Source: Gluconacetobacter entanii
GTDB taxonomy: Bacteria > Pseudomonadota > Alphaproteobacteria > Acetobacterales > Acetobacteraceae
DNA: 33,152 nucleotides
Assembly (NCBI RefSeq): GCF_003206495.1
Contig: NZ_NKUF01000031.1
Location: 1 to 33,152 of the forward strand
Direction: 5' to 3'
The notes under the pieces are model-generated. The model did not search any database, had not been told where the DNA came from, and worked only from the letters and a program-made list of their open reading frames with translations. Position numbers and translations under genes: made by a program. Every line of letters starts with the position of its first letter. Positions within the stretch are counted from its first letter, which is position 1. This document shows, in pieces, positions 6,862 to 16,048 of the stretch.

Positions 6862-9447
6862 TTACCAGCTATAGCTCAGGTTGCCGTAAACACGCCGACC
6901 CTGCCCGATATAGCATGAGTAAGTACCTCCACATGAGGTGATGTAATATTTGTTGGTCAGGTTGGAGATGGACAGTTGTCCCCGCAATCCCTTCAGGATG
7001 GGGGTGGCCTGCCCAAAATCGTAATGCGCGCCGATATCGAACAGGACATAGGCAGGCACCTTGAAGCTGTTCACGTCATCAGAATAGGTAAAGCCGTTAT
7101 ACCGCACGCCGCCATTGATGCCGAAGCCCTTGAGATAACGCGCGGGAAGCGTGTAATCCAGAAAGGCAGAGGCCATGTTGCGGGGAATTCCCTCGCCTAT
7201 GTATTTTCCTTTTTCTGATATCGTACCGCCTGTGGTGCCGTTGGGATATTCCTGCACATCGCTCAGGTTGGTGCTCAGATAGGTCGCGGCATCATAGGTA
7301 TAGGAGGCCATGAAGCGCAGGTCGCGGGTGAAGTTGGCATTGGCCGAAAGCTCGAAACCCTGCGAGCGCACACGTCCTGCGTCGGCCGAAAAATTCGGGT
7401 GGTCAGGGTCGGTAATCAGGTAATGATCTTCTTCGATCCGGAAAGCGTCGGCCTGCAGAAATATTTTCTGGTCAGGCGACTGGTATTTCAGCCCTGCTTC
7501 AAGCTGCTTGCCGGTCAGCGGCGGGAACAGGTTGCCCTGCCAGTTGCGCGAACTCTGCGGCACGAAGGAAGTGGAGTAGCTGAAATACGGCGCAAGGCCG
7601 AATTTGAACTGGTAGACCAGCCCCGCGCGCCATGTGAAGGCCGCCTGCGGCCGTGGCAGGGCACTGGTGCGGGTATAGGTGTAGGTATGGGTAGCGTTCT
7701 CGTTGCTCGTCTGCGCGGTATAGCCATGATAATTCACCCAGTCCTGACGACCACCAAGGATAACGGACAGCCCCTTGTATTTAAGCTGGTCCTGAAAATA
7801 GATACCTTCCTGGAAGTAGCGCTGGTGGCTCTGGTAGCCGGTAACAATGCAGCTTGCGGAATGGATGTCCATGCAGGGCACGTAATTGCTCTGCGGGTTA
7901 TAGACATTGACCAGCGTGTAGCCATCCTGCCCCGGATAACCGTTGCTGCCGCCCGTGTGGTCGGTCTGCGACCTGTCCGCGCTGGTGTACTGACGGAAAT
8001 CCGTGCCAACCACCCAGGTATTCGTAACCGGGCCAATCGGCAGTTTACCGCTGACGCGCGTATCGAGTCCGATGGTGGTGCTGGGCCAGTCGCTCTCGAC
8101 GGGGGAACGGGCATATAGCTGGTCCGTCACCATGCCTTCGCCGCGCATGAGCACCCTGTCACGAAACTTCGAGCTTTCAAAACGCATGGTCTGGCTGAAG
8201 TCGATCCAGCTGTTGAAAGTATGCTTGAACTGGTATTCAAACATGGCATCCGTCTGGCCTGACTCGTTCCAGTTCCTGTCACCCAGGAAACGGCTGCGGG
8301 GGATACGGCCATAACCGTTGGTATCAAGCAGCACGCTGGGCGGAAGCTGCGTCATGTTGATGCCATCGCCGGGTGTGTACATATAGCTGCCCAGAAGGGT
8401 CAGTGATGTTTTGTGGTCTATGTCCCATGTAATGGAGGGCAGGACGCCCACGCGGTGATAGTCGATATAGTTGGTCTGCGTGCCCTGGGTTACGCCAATA
8501 CCGGCAATGCGGTAGCGCACGTTCCCGGACTTCGTGACCCTGTCACTGACATCGAACGTGGCCTCGTACCGCCCCCAGTTGCCAAAGCCAAGGGTGACAT
8601 TGCGTAGCGGGGTATCGGTCGGTTTCTTCAGGCTCATGCCGATCAGGCCGCCCGGTGTGGTCTGGCCATACAGCACCGAGGCCGGGCCGTTCATGACCTC
8701 GATACGCTCAAGGAACGCGGTCTCCCCCGCGCTGTTGGAATATGACCGGATGCCATCGACAAACTGCGCGGTGGCAAAGCCGCGCTGCACGATACTGCCA
8801 TTATTGTATCCACTGCCCACGCCATTGGCGAAGCCGCCCAGCCCTTCCACATGCACGCCGGGGGTGTAGCGCAGCGCCTCCATCACGTTCTGGGGCTGCT
8901 GGTCGATCATCTGCTGTTTGGTAATGACGTGGATCGAGTTCGGTATCTCGATAATGGGCGTGTCAGTCTTTGACCCGGTCAGGGTATTGGTGGCCACGTA
9001 GCCTACGCCGGGTCCGGTGGCACTTTCATGCGCCACCGTGCCGCCTACCCGCACGGGTCCCAGCGTGATGCTGGCGGTCGCGGCTTTCTGGATGTAGAAT
9101 GCGCCGTCCCGGCTGGAAAATGTCAGTCCTGTCCCACCCAGCAGTCGCCCGATTGCGTCCGGCACCGAAAACGTGCTGTTCAGGGGGGCGACCGTAATAT
9201 TCGGTATGCTGTCGGCAGCAAAGATCAGGCGTACGCGGGCCTGCGTGCCCAGATCCACCAGCGCATCACGCAGGGGTTTCTGCGCGATATGGAAGGACAG
9301 GACCGTGCCAGTGTTGACACCGGCGGATGGTGCGGCCAGCGCACCCGCACATGTCAGGCTTCCGTATGTAGAAAGGGCCACTGCAGTCAGCAGGATATGA
9401 CGGAACCGGTTGCCTGTGGCGGTGGGGATATCAACGCTTGCTGCCAT
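6862..9447 (-). CDS. TonB-dependent siderophore receptor with STN signalling domain (module 1)
   Basis: An 861-residue FpvA/FecA-like outer-membrane receptor. A signal peptide precedes AAPSAG. The STN secretin-like domain (about residues 50-125: FHIAQKPLRDALVDLG through GLTFSSRDGAFYI) is the part that signals to FecR. The plug follows (TDTPIIEIPNSIHVITKQQM, ALRYTPGV, VMNGPASVLYGQTTPGGLI). A beta-barrel ends in the expected terminal aromatic (NLSYSW). A Cys pair near the end (SCGGTYSC) has a counterpart in the second receptor. The ATG at 9447 is chosen over an in-frame TTG at 9489, which lies within an upstream dyad. The gene is the last of fecI-fecR-receptor module 1. Ligand unknown; the family suggests a hydroxamate or pyoverdine-like siderophore. 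Confidence 0.92.
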   Translation of the reverse strand: MAASVDIPTATGNRFRHILLTAVALSTYGSLTCAGALAAPSAGVNTGTVLSFHIAQKPLRDALVDLGTQARVRLIFAADSIPNITVAPLNSTFSVPDAIGRLLGGTGLTFSSRDGAFYIQKAATASITLGPVRVGGTVAHESATGPGVGYVATNTLTGSKTDTPIIEIPNSIHVITKQQMIDQQPQNVMEALRYTPGVHVEGLGGFANGVGSGYNNGSIVQRGFATAQFVDGIRSYSNSAGETAFLERIEVMNGPASVLYGQTTPGGLIGMSLKKPTDTPLRNVTLGFGNWGRYEATFDVSDRVTKSGNVRYRIAGIGVTQGTQTNYIDYHRVGVLPSITWDIDHKTSLTLLGSYMYTPGDGINMTQLPPSVLLDTNGYGRIPRSRFLGDRNWNESGQTDAMFEYQFKHTFNSWIDFSQTMRFESSKFRDRVLMRGEGMVTDQLYARSPVESDWPSTTIGLDTRVSGKLPIGPVTNTWVVGTDFRQYTSADRSQTDHTGGSNGYPGQDGYTLVNVYNPQSNYVPCMDIHSASCIVTGYQSHQRYFQEGIYFQDQLKYKGLSVILGGRQDWVNYHGYTAQTSNENATHTYTYTRTSALPRPQAAFTWRAGLVYQFKFGLAPYFSYSTSFVPQSSRNWQGNLFPPLTGKQLEAGLKYQSPDQKIFLQADAFRIEEDHYLITDPDHPNFSADAGRVRSQGFELSANANFTRDLRFMASYTYDAATYLSTNLSDVQEYPNGTTGGTISEKGKYIGEGIPRNMASAFLDYTLPARYLKGFGINGGVRYNGFTYSDDVNSFKVPAYVLFDIGAHYDFGQATPILKGLRGQLSISNLTNKYYITSCGGTYSCYIGQGRRVYGNLSYSW

Positions 9448-9475
9448 GGAAATGTTGCCTGCTGTATTGCAAATG

Positions 9476-9493
9476 CGAATTAAGATCAATTCG
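9476..9493. promoter_or_regulatory. Inverted repeat upstream of receptor 1
   Basis: A perfect dyad CGAATT-N6-AATTCG lies 28-46 bases ahead of the receptor start, in a 150-base gap between fecR and the receptor. It could be a Fur-type operator or a target of the local regulator. The match to the E. coli Fur consensus is weak (about 10 of 19), so the assignment is open. Confidence 0.35.
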
Positions 9494-9597
9494 TCTCACA
9501 AAACATGACGGGCCACGCCAGCGGAATTTAATAGCGGTTGCACGTTCAGGGACTTTTTTTGCAGGTCAGGACTGCCCTGCCGGCTGTCCGCGCCGGA

Positions 9598-10575
9598 TCA
9601 GTCGGGAAAGCTGATAACCAGAATACGTCCCGCCACTTCGCGCATGGACCCGCCGGATGATGTAACCAGCATGCGCAGGCTATCGGCCGGGTGTCGCAGG
9701 TCATATACGCCGCCCACCAGCCTGCTGGCGGGTATGGTTCCGCGCATGATGACATAGCCGGGATAATGGCGGCGCAATATGCCCAGCATATCCGCGACAC
9801 TGACCGCACTGGCACCAAACAGGTCGGTATTCCATGACCCGACGCTGTCGGGTGAAATGGCGGAGCGGCGAACGGCCCCGGTCTTTTCCGTAATATCGAT
9901 CTGTTCGCCGGCATTGACGGTCTGCTCGGCTGCTATTCCGGCCTGTGGTGCGCGCAGCCCGACCGTGCCCTCACCAACCCCCATCACGACGTGTCCGGCT
10001 CCGCTGCGTACGTCAAACACCGTGCCAATATCGCGTGACGCCACGCCATCGGCCTCCACCACGAAGGTCCGTCGGGGATCATGCTTTACCTGAAACAGAG
10101 CCTCCCCTTTCAGCAGCACGACCCGGCGTGTATCGCCTTGCATGTGCACGGCAATGGCGGATGCGCTGCCTAGGGTCACGTGACTACCATCATCCAGGGC
10201 AATCTGACGCGTCTGGCCTGTTGTCGTGGCGTAATCCGCCTGAAACCACAGGCGCAGCGAAGGCGCGCAGGCAAGGACAATGGCCGCCGCCGCCGCAGTT
10301 GCCAGCGCCCCCGCCCGCCATCTGCGGACCGGGAAGCGATGCAGGTTGTCGGGCGTGGGATTTGACGGGGATTGTGCCTGTGTCGCGCCCTGCAGGGCCA
10401 TCTGGCCAAGCAGGCGGACCCGCAATGCCTGCTGCCATGCCCGTTCATGCGCGGGATCCGCCTGCCGCCATTGCTGGAGTTCAGCCTTCAGGCAGTCATT
10501 TCCGGGATCATCCTGCACACGGAGAAGGAACGAAAGGGCCGTATCGGCAGCGTCAGGCGGGGGAATGTCTGTCAT
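9598..10575 (-). CDS. fecR: FecR-family anti-sigma factor (module 1)
   Basis: A 325-residue FecR, the inner-membrane protein that holds its ECF sigma factor until the receptor signals. The N-terminal cytoplasmic domain has the DUF4880-like pattern (ALSFLLRVQDD through WRQADPAHERAWQQALRV). A membrane helix is at about residues 85-110. The periplasmic FecR domain includes TTTGQTRQIALDDGSHVTLGSASAI and ALFQVKHDPRRTFVVEADGV and ends in a secretin-like segment (DMLGILRRHYPGYVI). It starts 96 bases after fecI. The pairing with the receptor just downstream is standard for the family. Confidence 0.92.
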   Translation of the reverse strand: MTDIPPPDAADTALSFLLRVQDDPGNDCLKAELQQWRQADPAHERAWQQALRVRLLGQMALQGATQAQSPSNPTPDNLHRFPVRRWRAGALATAAAAAIVLACAPSLRLWFQADYATTTGQTRQIALDDGSHVTLGSASAIAVHMQGDTRRVVLLKGEALFQVKHDPRRTFVVEADGVASRDIGTVFDVRSGAGHVVMGVGEGTVGLRAPQAGIAAEQTVNAGEQIDITEKTGAVRRSAISPDSVGSWNTDLFGASAVSVADMLGILRRHYPGYVIMRGTIPASRLVGGVYDLRHPADSLRMLVTSSGGSMREVAGRILVISFPD

Positions 10576-10671
10576 GGGCCCATATGCTTTGCAGGCAGGA
10601 CATGCGCTTTCACATCTCCCTTTCTGTCTGACGATTGAACTGCATGGAAATTAACACCGGCAGGCGGGGCT

Positions 10672-11280
10672 TCATTCTTCACCAAGCTGCTCGGTAATCC
10701 TCTGGAAGGCCTGCCGGAGCATGGCGTGCACGCGCGGGGAACTGACGCCGAGGATCTCGGCCACTTCACGCTGTTTATGGCCATAGAGCTGGCTCAGTTC
10801 AAACGCGCGGCGGGTGCGCGGGGGCAGGCCGTCAAGGCAGGCCAGCACGCGGCGGAGTTCATCCTGGCTGGCAAGCTGGCGTTCGGGCGTCAGGATTTCG
10901 ATGGCATCGGGACGCGGGATATCCACGTCTCCTGCCCTGTCAGAGCATGTGGTCCGCCTGTCGGGAGAACTGATGGCCTGCGCATAGGCACGTTCAACGG
11001 CTTTTGCCCGGCGTGCATCAATGGCGAGGCGGAAAATCACCCGTTTCAGGTAACCCAGCGGGTGCTGGATGTCCTGTGGCGCGGCCCCGGCGCGGATGAT
11101 GCGGATATAGGCGTCCTGCACGATTTCCTCGCCCCGCCATGCGCAGCCCACAACCCGCGCCGCCAGCGCGACAAGATGGCATCTGTTGCTTTCAAGGACT
11201 TCCAGAAAAATCTTGTCCGCGTAGGACACGGGCACCGCCTCCAAGAAGATCGACGCGCGGGGCTCTGCCTTGTCGTGCAT
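10672..11280 (-). CDS. fecI: ECF sigma factor, FecI type (module 1)
   Basis: A 202-residue ECF sigma factor expected to transcribe the adjacent fecR/receptor genes. Region 2 is at about residues 28-90 (ARVVGCAWRGEEIVQDAYIRI, LKRVIFRLAIDARRAKAVE). Region 4 contains LPPRTRRAFELSQLYGHKQREVAEILGVSSPRVHAMLRQA, the helix-turn-helix that reads the -35 element. The ATG at 11280 has an AGGAGAT sequence just upstream and is preferred over the ATG at 11301. A Fur-box-like site lies at 11306-11324, so iron probably represses it. Confidence 0.92.
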   Translation of the reverse strand: MHDKAEPRASIFLEAVPVSYADKIFLEVLESNRCHLVALAARVVGCAWRGEEIVQDAYIRIIRAGAAPQDIQHPLGYLKRVIFRLAIDARRAKAVERAYAQAISSPDRRTTCSDRAGDVDIPRPDAIEILTPERQLASQDELRRVLACLDGLPPRTRRAFELSQLYGHKQREVAEILGVSSPRVHAMLRQAFQRITEQLGEE

Positions 11281-11305
11281 CGTATCTCCTGCTGTTTTCA
11301 TGTCC

Positions 11306-11324
11306 TGTAATAATAATCATTCGC
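11306..11324 (-). promoter_or_regulatory. Fur-box-like site upstream of fecI (module 1)
   Basis: TGTAATAATAATCATTCGC on the plus strand matches 14 of 19 positions of the classical Fur box, counted by eye. It lies 25 bases before the fecI start, a normal place for iron-dependent repression. The rest of the gap up to 11563 shows no gene. Confidence 0.65.
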
Positions 11325-11563
11325 ATGTTCAAGTTGCGTATGATGTGCCCGATGTTTCGTATGTCACCGTCGGGACACATGCGACATGCTTTCTGAGTTC
11401 TTCATAAAGTATAGTTAAATCAGCATGTTGCATGAACCCGTCCAAAAATATCGGACGGAGGTTGCCGCGCGCTGTTATTTCCTGCCGGGATGGATCGTCT
11501 GTATGGGATACCTTCGCTGCATCATGACGTAAACGCATAACTGACGGTCGATATTTGCAGTCA

Positions 11564-14074
11564 TTACCAGCTATACGTCACCTTACCGATCACATTGCGG
11601 TTCGCGCCGATATAGCAGCCGGTATCGGCCCCCGCGCAGCCGGGATAGTACCGCTGGTTGAGCAGGTTCTGCGCGGTGACCTGAAACAGCATGCCCTTCA
11701 TCTGTGGGGCTACGGTATCGAGTGAATACTGTGCCTGCGCATCCACCAGCACATAGCTGGGTGTGACATATTCCAGCGTGTTGTCCACCAGCGTATTGCC
11801 GTTGTAGCGCACGCCCACGCCAAACCCCAGTCCCCGCAGCGGGCCATTGCGCAGGTCATAATGCCCCCAGACCGAGAATGTCTGTTTGGGCACCGCAATC
11901 GGGCGCTCGCCAGTCAGGTCGCCACTGCCGCGCGTATAGGCTACGTCCTGATAGGTATAGGCCGCGATGATATTCAGGTTGCTGGTCAGGTCCACATGGG
12001 CTTCGAGTTCGATCCCGCGCGAGCGGATGCCGCCGGTCTGGGTATAGAAATCGATATGGACCGGATCGGTGACCAGCACGTTGCTCTGCTTGAGGTCATA
12101 CAGCGCGGCCGTGAAAAACCCGTTGAAGCCATGCGGCTGGTATTTCAGCCCCACTTCAAACTGCCGCCCCCGCGTGGGTTTGAACGGCGTGCCATTGAAG
12201 GACAGGTTGTTGGCAGGCTGGAAGGATTCCGCGTAATGGAAATAGGGTGAAAGCCCGATGGGGAAGGCATACAGGATGCCGCCACGCCACGTCGTGGCCT
12301 GATCCGACTGGTTGAAGCTGCCACCGCTATCGGTCTGGTCGCGGGTGTCGATGGTGGACCAGTCATGGCGCACGCCGCCCTGCACATGCAGGTGGCCCCA
12401 TGTCATCTGGTCCTCGCCATATATGCCTTCCTGGTTGGTGCTGATGCTCTGGGCTTCATACAGGTCCAGCTTGCCGATGCTCTGCCCATAGGTGGGCGCG
12501 AAGACGTCGAGCGAGGGAGCATCACCGTAATACAGGTTGGCGGAATCACGGATATTCTGCCAGTTGCCGCCAATGATCACGTTGTGTTTGACCGGCCCGG
12601 TGCGGAAATGGCCAAGGATCTGTTCTTCCACCGTGATCGTGTCGAAATGCTCCTCCGACCCGTAGGCGGCGCGCTCCAGCGTGCGGTTGTCATCATCGAG
12701 CATCCCGCCCGAGGACACCTGCTGGAAAAATGCCCCTACATTGGCGTAACGGGCAAATGATTTGAACGTCCAGTTGGGCGCGATCTGGTAGTTCAGGCGG
12801 TAGTTCACCGCCGTCTGGGTGCGTTTGTAGGTCTCGAAATTCGGGTCGCCGGGGTAGAAATGGTCTGAAATCTTGCCATTCGGGTTGGGCAGGATGGTGC
12901 CTTCCAGCGGCGCGGTATCAAAATTGCCGCCACGCGGGTCACGCTGCCAGAAAGCGGAGAGTGTCATGGTCAGGCGGTCATTGGGGGTCCATGTCAGCGA
13001 TGGCAGGACGCCGAAGCGTTCGTTGCGGGTATGTTCGTCCTGCGTGCCCGATGTGGTGGCGGTTGCGGCGACGCGGTACAGCCACTTGCCATCACGGTCG
13101 ATCCGCCCGCCAAAATCGGCGGTGCCACGCACGTAGCCGTATGTTCCGCCCTCGACCGAGATGGAGTGGACGGGCGTGGCCGTTGGCTGTTTCGTGGTCA
13201 GCACAATGGCGCCCCCGGGATTAGACTGCCCGTACAGGACCGATGGCGGCCCCTTGAGGATGTCGATCCGGTCGAGCAGGTAGGGGTCGATCTGCTGGGT
13301 AGCGTAGTACGCACCGTTGAACAGGCGCAAATTGTCAACAAACTCATCCGCCCCCGCAGCACCCTGAAAGCCGCGGATTTCAACCATGTCGAACCGCGTG
13401 GTGTAGCCTGATGCCACATCGCCCGACACACCCGCATTATAGCGCAGGGCCTCGGCTATGGTGCGGGCGTTCTGCTGGTCCAACTGCGCGCGGGTCACGA
13501 CGGATACGGATTCCGGGGTTTCGATCAGGGGTGTGTCGGTTTTGGTGGCGGCACTCGAATTCTTGGGCACAAGCCCGGCCCGCCCCGATGTGGCGTAAAC
13601 GGCGATCTGCTCTTCTTTCCAGCCGGTTCTGCCGCGCCCGTTCGCTTGCCCTTCCACCCGCACCGGATCAAGGGTGATGGTGGCAGGCGCACGGATGAGC
13701 GAGACGGAATGCGCCCCGGTTCTGTGGTAACTGATGCCCGTGCCCGCCAGAAGGCTGGCAAGCGCCTGTTCCGCTGTCATCTGCCCGCTCACCGCCCCTG
13801 AGCGTGCCCCCGCTATCGTGGCGCTGTCGAACGCGATCTGCATCCCTGTCTGCGCGCCAAGGGCAGCAAGGGCGCGGCCCAGCGGCTGGGCAGGAATACT
13901 GAAGGGCTTTACCGGTAATGGCGGGACGGCCACACCGCCCTCAACCGGTGCGGCCGCGGCATGATGACCCGTGGCGGCCCACATGATGAACAGCAGGGCG
14001 GACGTGCCCGTAAGCAGGCTGGATCGGGAAAGCCGGATGCGATTGCGGCGGGACGGCAGAAGAACACACGGCAT
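11564..14074 (-). CDS. TonB-dependent siderophore receptor with STN signalling domain (module 2)
   Basis: An 836-residue outer-membrane receptor of the same type as module 1. A signal peptide ends near HHAAAA. An STN domain (FSIPAQPLGRALAALGAQTGMQIAFDSATI through GTGISYHRTGAHSVSLI) is followed by a plug (TDTPLIETPESVSVVTRAQL, ALRYNAGVSGD, ILKGPPSVLYGQSNPGGAI) and a barrel ending in KVTYSW. The C-terminal CAGADTGC pair parallels the Cys pair of receptor 1. The ATG at 14074 is the natural start; the Shine-Dalgarno is weak (GAGA). Third gene of fecI-fecR-receptor module 2. The two receptors differ enough to suggest different ligands; the ligand cannot be read from sequence. Confidence 0.92.
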   Translation of the reverse strand: MPCVLLPSRRNRIRLSRSSLLTGTSALLFIMWAATGHHAAAAPVEGGVAVPPLPVKPFSIPAQPLGRALAALGAQTGMQIAFDSATIAGARSGAVSGQMTAEQALASLLAGTGISYHRTGAHSVSLIRAPATITLDPVRVEGQANGRGRTGWKEEQIAVYATSGRAGLVPKNSSAATKTDTPLIETPESVSVVTRAQLDQQNARTIAEALRYNAGVSGDVASGYTTRFDMVEIRGFQGAAGADEFVDNLRLFNGAYYATQQIDPYLLDRIDILKGPPSVLYGQSNPGGAIVLTTKQPTATPVHSISVEGGTYGYVRGTADFGGRIDRDGKWLYRVAATATTSGTQDEHTRNERFGVLPSLTWTPNDRLTMTLSAFWQRDPRGGNFDTAPLEGTILPNPNGKISDHFYPGDPNFETYKRTQTAVNYRLNYQIAPNWTFKSFARYANVGAFFQQVSSGGMLDDDNRTLERAAYGSEEHFDTITVEEQILGHFRTGPVKHNVIIGGNWQNIRDSANLYYGDAPSLDVFAPTYGQSIGKLDLYEAQSISTNQEGIYGEDQMTWGHLHVQGGVRHDWSTIDTRDQTDSGGSFNQSDQATTWRGGILYAFPIGLSPYFHYAESFQPANNLSFNGTPFKPTRGRQFEVGLKYQPHGFNGFFTAALYDLKQSNVLVTDPVHIDFYTQTGGIRSRGIELEAHVDLTSNLNIIAAYTYQDVAYTRGSGDLTGERPIAVPKQTFSVWGHYDLRNGPLRGLGFGVGVRYNGNTLVDNTLEYVTPSYVLVDAQAQYSLDTVAPQMKGMLFQVTAQNLLNQRYYPGCAGADTGCYIGANRNVIGKVTYSW

Positions 14075-14106
14075 GGTCGGGTCTCACGGGCGGACGATTG
14101 GCAGAA

Positions 14107-14125
14107 AATGCAAACAAATTGCATT
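14107..14125. promoter_or_regulatory. Perfect dyad upstream of receptor 2
   Basis: AATGCAAACAAATTGCATT has perfect 7-bp arms (AATGCAA and TTGCATT) around a 5-base centre, 33 bases before the receptor ATG. The TGCAA/TTGCA half-sites resemble alphaproteobacterial Fur/Mur targets more than the E. coli box, so a Fur-type operator is plausible. Confidence 0.5.
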
Positions 14126-14212
14126 CGCGTATATCCATGTCCGTTGAGACGATTTATTTTTAACGGGCTGGCGGAACTTTTTTATGTTCCGATGCAAAAA
14201 ACTGATGGGCTG

Positions 14213-15205
14213 TCAGGGCGTCTTGTGGTCAGCCAGCACCAGGGTGAAGCCCGCCGGGAGTGTGACAAGCCTGCTGCCATGCAGCGCGCACAGGGCTTCC
14301 AGCGCCTCCCTGGGATGATGCAGATCATACACGCCCCCTACCGGGATGGTGTCGTCTTCAAGGCCACGGGTCACGATGGTGCCCGGATAGTAGCGGCCCA
14401 GCACCGCGACCGCGTCAGAAAACCGTACGTCGTTCAGCACCATCTGCCCTGACCGCCATGACCCGACATCCTCTGGGTCGATCGTGCCGCGATGGGCCTG
14501 CCCCGTGTGCTGGTCGATCGCCCATGTCTGGCCGGCGGTCAGGCGCAGGGCGGGGTCGGACTGGCGGGATACGCTTACGATCCCCTCGCGCACGGCAACA
14601 GTGACATGGGGCCCGGCCATCTGCACATCAAAGGCGGTGCCGATATCGCGCGTCGTCACGTTCCCTGCCCTGACGGCAAAGCCACGTTTTCCGTCATGCA
14701 CGACATTGAAAAACGCCTCGCCAGCCAGCAGCGTAACCCCCCGTTCCCCACCCGAATAATGCACCGCGATGGCGGAATGGCCGCCCAAGGTCACACCCGT
14801 TCCGTCCGACAGGCTGACCATGCGGGTTTCGCCGGTTTTCGTGTAATAATCGGCTTGCAGGCGGAACATGAGGCCCGGCGTGGCAAAGGCCAGCAGGCTC
14901 GCCGCCACCGGCAGCATACAGGCCGCCGCAATCCGCAACGGGCGTGCCCGGGCAGTTCTGCCAACCGCAGGCCGCCGGGGTGTTGCGGGCCGGTCATGCG
15001 GGGGTGTTACGGGAACCATCTGGCCCGTAAGAGCCCAGGCGCGTTCCGTCCGGCGCCATGCCCGCTCATGGTCGGGATCCTGCGCACGCCATGCGGCCCA
15101 TTCCGCCCGTGCCGTTTCATCATCCGGTGCCTCATTGAGGCGTATTTTCCAGGTGGCGGCTTCCAGCATGGCACGTTCAGCGCCTTGGGTCGGCTGTGTG
15201 CTCAT
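14213..15205 (-). CDS. fecR: FecR-family anti-sigma factor (module 2)
   Basis: A 330-residue FecR-type sigma regulator. The N-terminal part (EAATWKIRLNEAPDDETARAEWAAWRAQDPDHERAW) is the sigma-binding DUF4880-like domain. A membrane helix lies at about residues 88-115. The periplasmic FecR domain includes YYTKTGETRMVSLSDGTGVTLGGHSAIAV and EAFFNVVHDGKRGFAVRAGNV, with a C-terminal secretin-like segment (AVAVLGRYYPGTIVTRG). The start at 15205 has GGGGAG ten bases upstream. It lies 100 bases after the fecI stop and 138 bases before the receptor. Confidence 0.92.
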   Translation of the reverse strand: MSTQPTQGAERAMLEAATWKIRLNEAPDDETARAEWAAWRAQDPDHERAWRRTERAWALTGQMVPVTPPHDRPATPRRPAVGRTARARPLRIAAACMLPVAASLLAFATPGLMFRLQADYYTKTGETRMVSLSDGTGVTLGGHSAIAVHYSGGERGVTLLAGEAFFNVVHDGKRGFAVRAGNVTTRDIGTAFDVQMAGPHVTVAVREGIVSVSRQSDPALRLTAGQTWAIDQHTGQAHRGTIDPEDVGSWRSGQMVLNDVRFSDAVAVLGRYYPGTIVTRGLEDDTIPVGGVYDLHHPREALEALCALHGSRLVTLPAGFTLVLADHKTP

Positions 15206-15305
15206 CCGTGTTCACTCCCCTTCGTTCCGCGCCCGTGGCGTTGAATGTATTTCCAGCAACAGGGACGGAACACGGGCCGGTTTTTCAACGGTAAGGGAAA
15301 AATCT

Positions 15306-15815
15306 TTACGGCTCCATGTCTGGCAGGGCCGCGGCACAGGCCACCAGCGCGATCTGGATCATCCTATGCACGCGCGTGGTGGAAACACCCAGAACGGTCG
15401 CGATTTCCTGCAATGTGTAGCCACCGATGCGATACATCTCGAACGCGCGGCGGGTGCGTGGCGGCAGGTTGGCCAGGGCACTTGCCACGGTATGCAGTTC
15501 CTGTCGGTGCCCGTAATGGATTTCGGGCGATATCGACCCCGCCCCCGTATCAGCCAGCAGGGCATGATCGATCTCGGTTGGAATCTGCCTGCGCGCGGCA
15601 CGCAGATGATCAAGCGCCAGATTGCGTATGATCGTGGTCAGGTACGCGACGGGGTTGAAAATGATCCCCTGCCGCCTGACGGATGCGACCTGAACAAAAG
15701 CATCCTGAACAATATCTTCCGCCTGTGCCGCACAACCGACCATGGATACGGCGAAGGATACGAAACGCGACCGGTTTGCCAGATAGATTTCCAGAAGATG
15801 ATTGGTCGAGGCCAC
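15306..15815 (-). CDS. fecI: ECF sigma factor, FecI type (module 2)
   Basis: A 169-residue ECF sigma factor (176 if a TTG at 15836 is used). Region 2 shows SMVGCAAQAEDIVQDAFVQV and YLTTIIRNLALDHLRAARR. Region 4 shows LPPRTRRAFEMYRIGGYTLQEIATVLGVSTTRVHRMI. There is no ATG in a suitable place. An in-frame stop lies nine bases before the TTG, and GTG 15815 has AAGGAA upstream, so GTG is preferred. It should direct the fecR/receptor genes of module 2. It is divergent from the second PepSY gene with a Fur-box-like site between them. Confidence 0.88.
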   Translation of the reverse strand: MASTNHLLEIYLANRSRFVSFAVSMVGCAAQAEDIVQDAFVQVASVRRQGIIFNPVAYLTTIIRNLALDHLRAARRQIPTEIDHALLADTGAGSISPEIHYGHRQELHTVASALANLPPRTRRAFEMYRIGGYTLQEIATVLGVSTTRVHRMIQIALVACAAALPDMEP

Positions 15816-15876
15816 GGCCTGAAGGTTCCTTGACAACGTGCGTCAGCGCCCGGACAAGGGCGTGCCTTCCTTACAT

Positions 15877-15895
15877 GAACATAAGAATCATTATC
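15877..15895. promoter_or_regulatory. Fur-box-like site between fecI (module 2) and PepSY gene 2
   Basis: GAACATAAGAATCATTATC matches 15 of 19 positions of the classical Fur box, counted by eye, the best in the window. It lies in the divergent gap, 61 bases from the fecI start and about 150 bases from the PepSY start, and could control both. Confidence 0.7.
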
Positions 15896-16048
15896 AATAC
15901 AAGAATGGCACTGTGATGTTTCGATATAATCCGGGGCTTTCATGCATGTCGTGCCTCGGCGGGGCGTTTGGGAAACCGGACGGCCAGATATGCGAACGCG
16001 TCCTATTTTCTTTTATTGCCCTGCCCTGACGGGCGTGCCAAGGCATGC

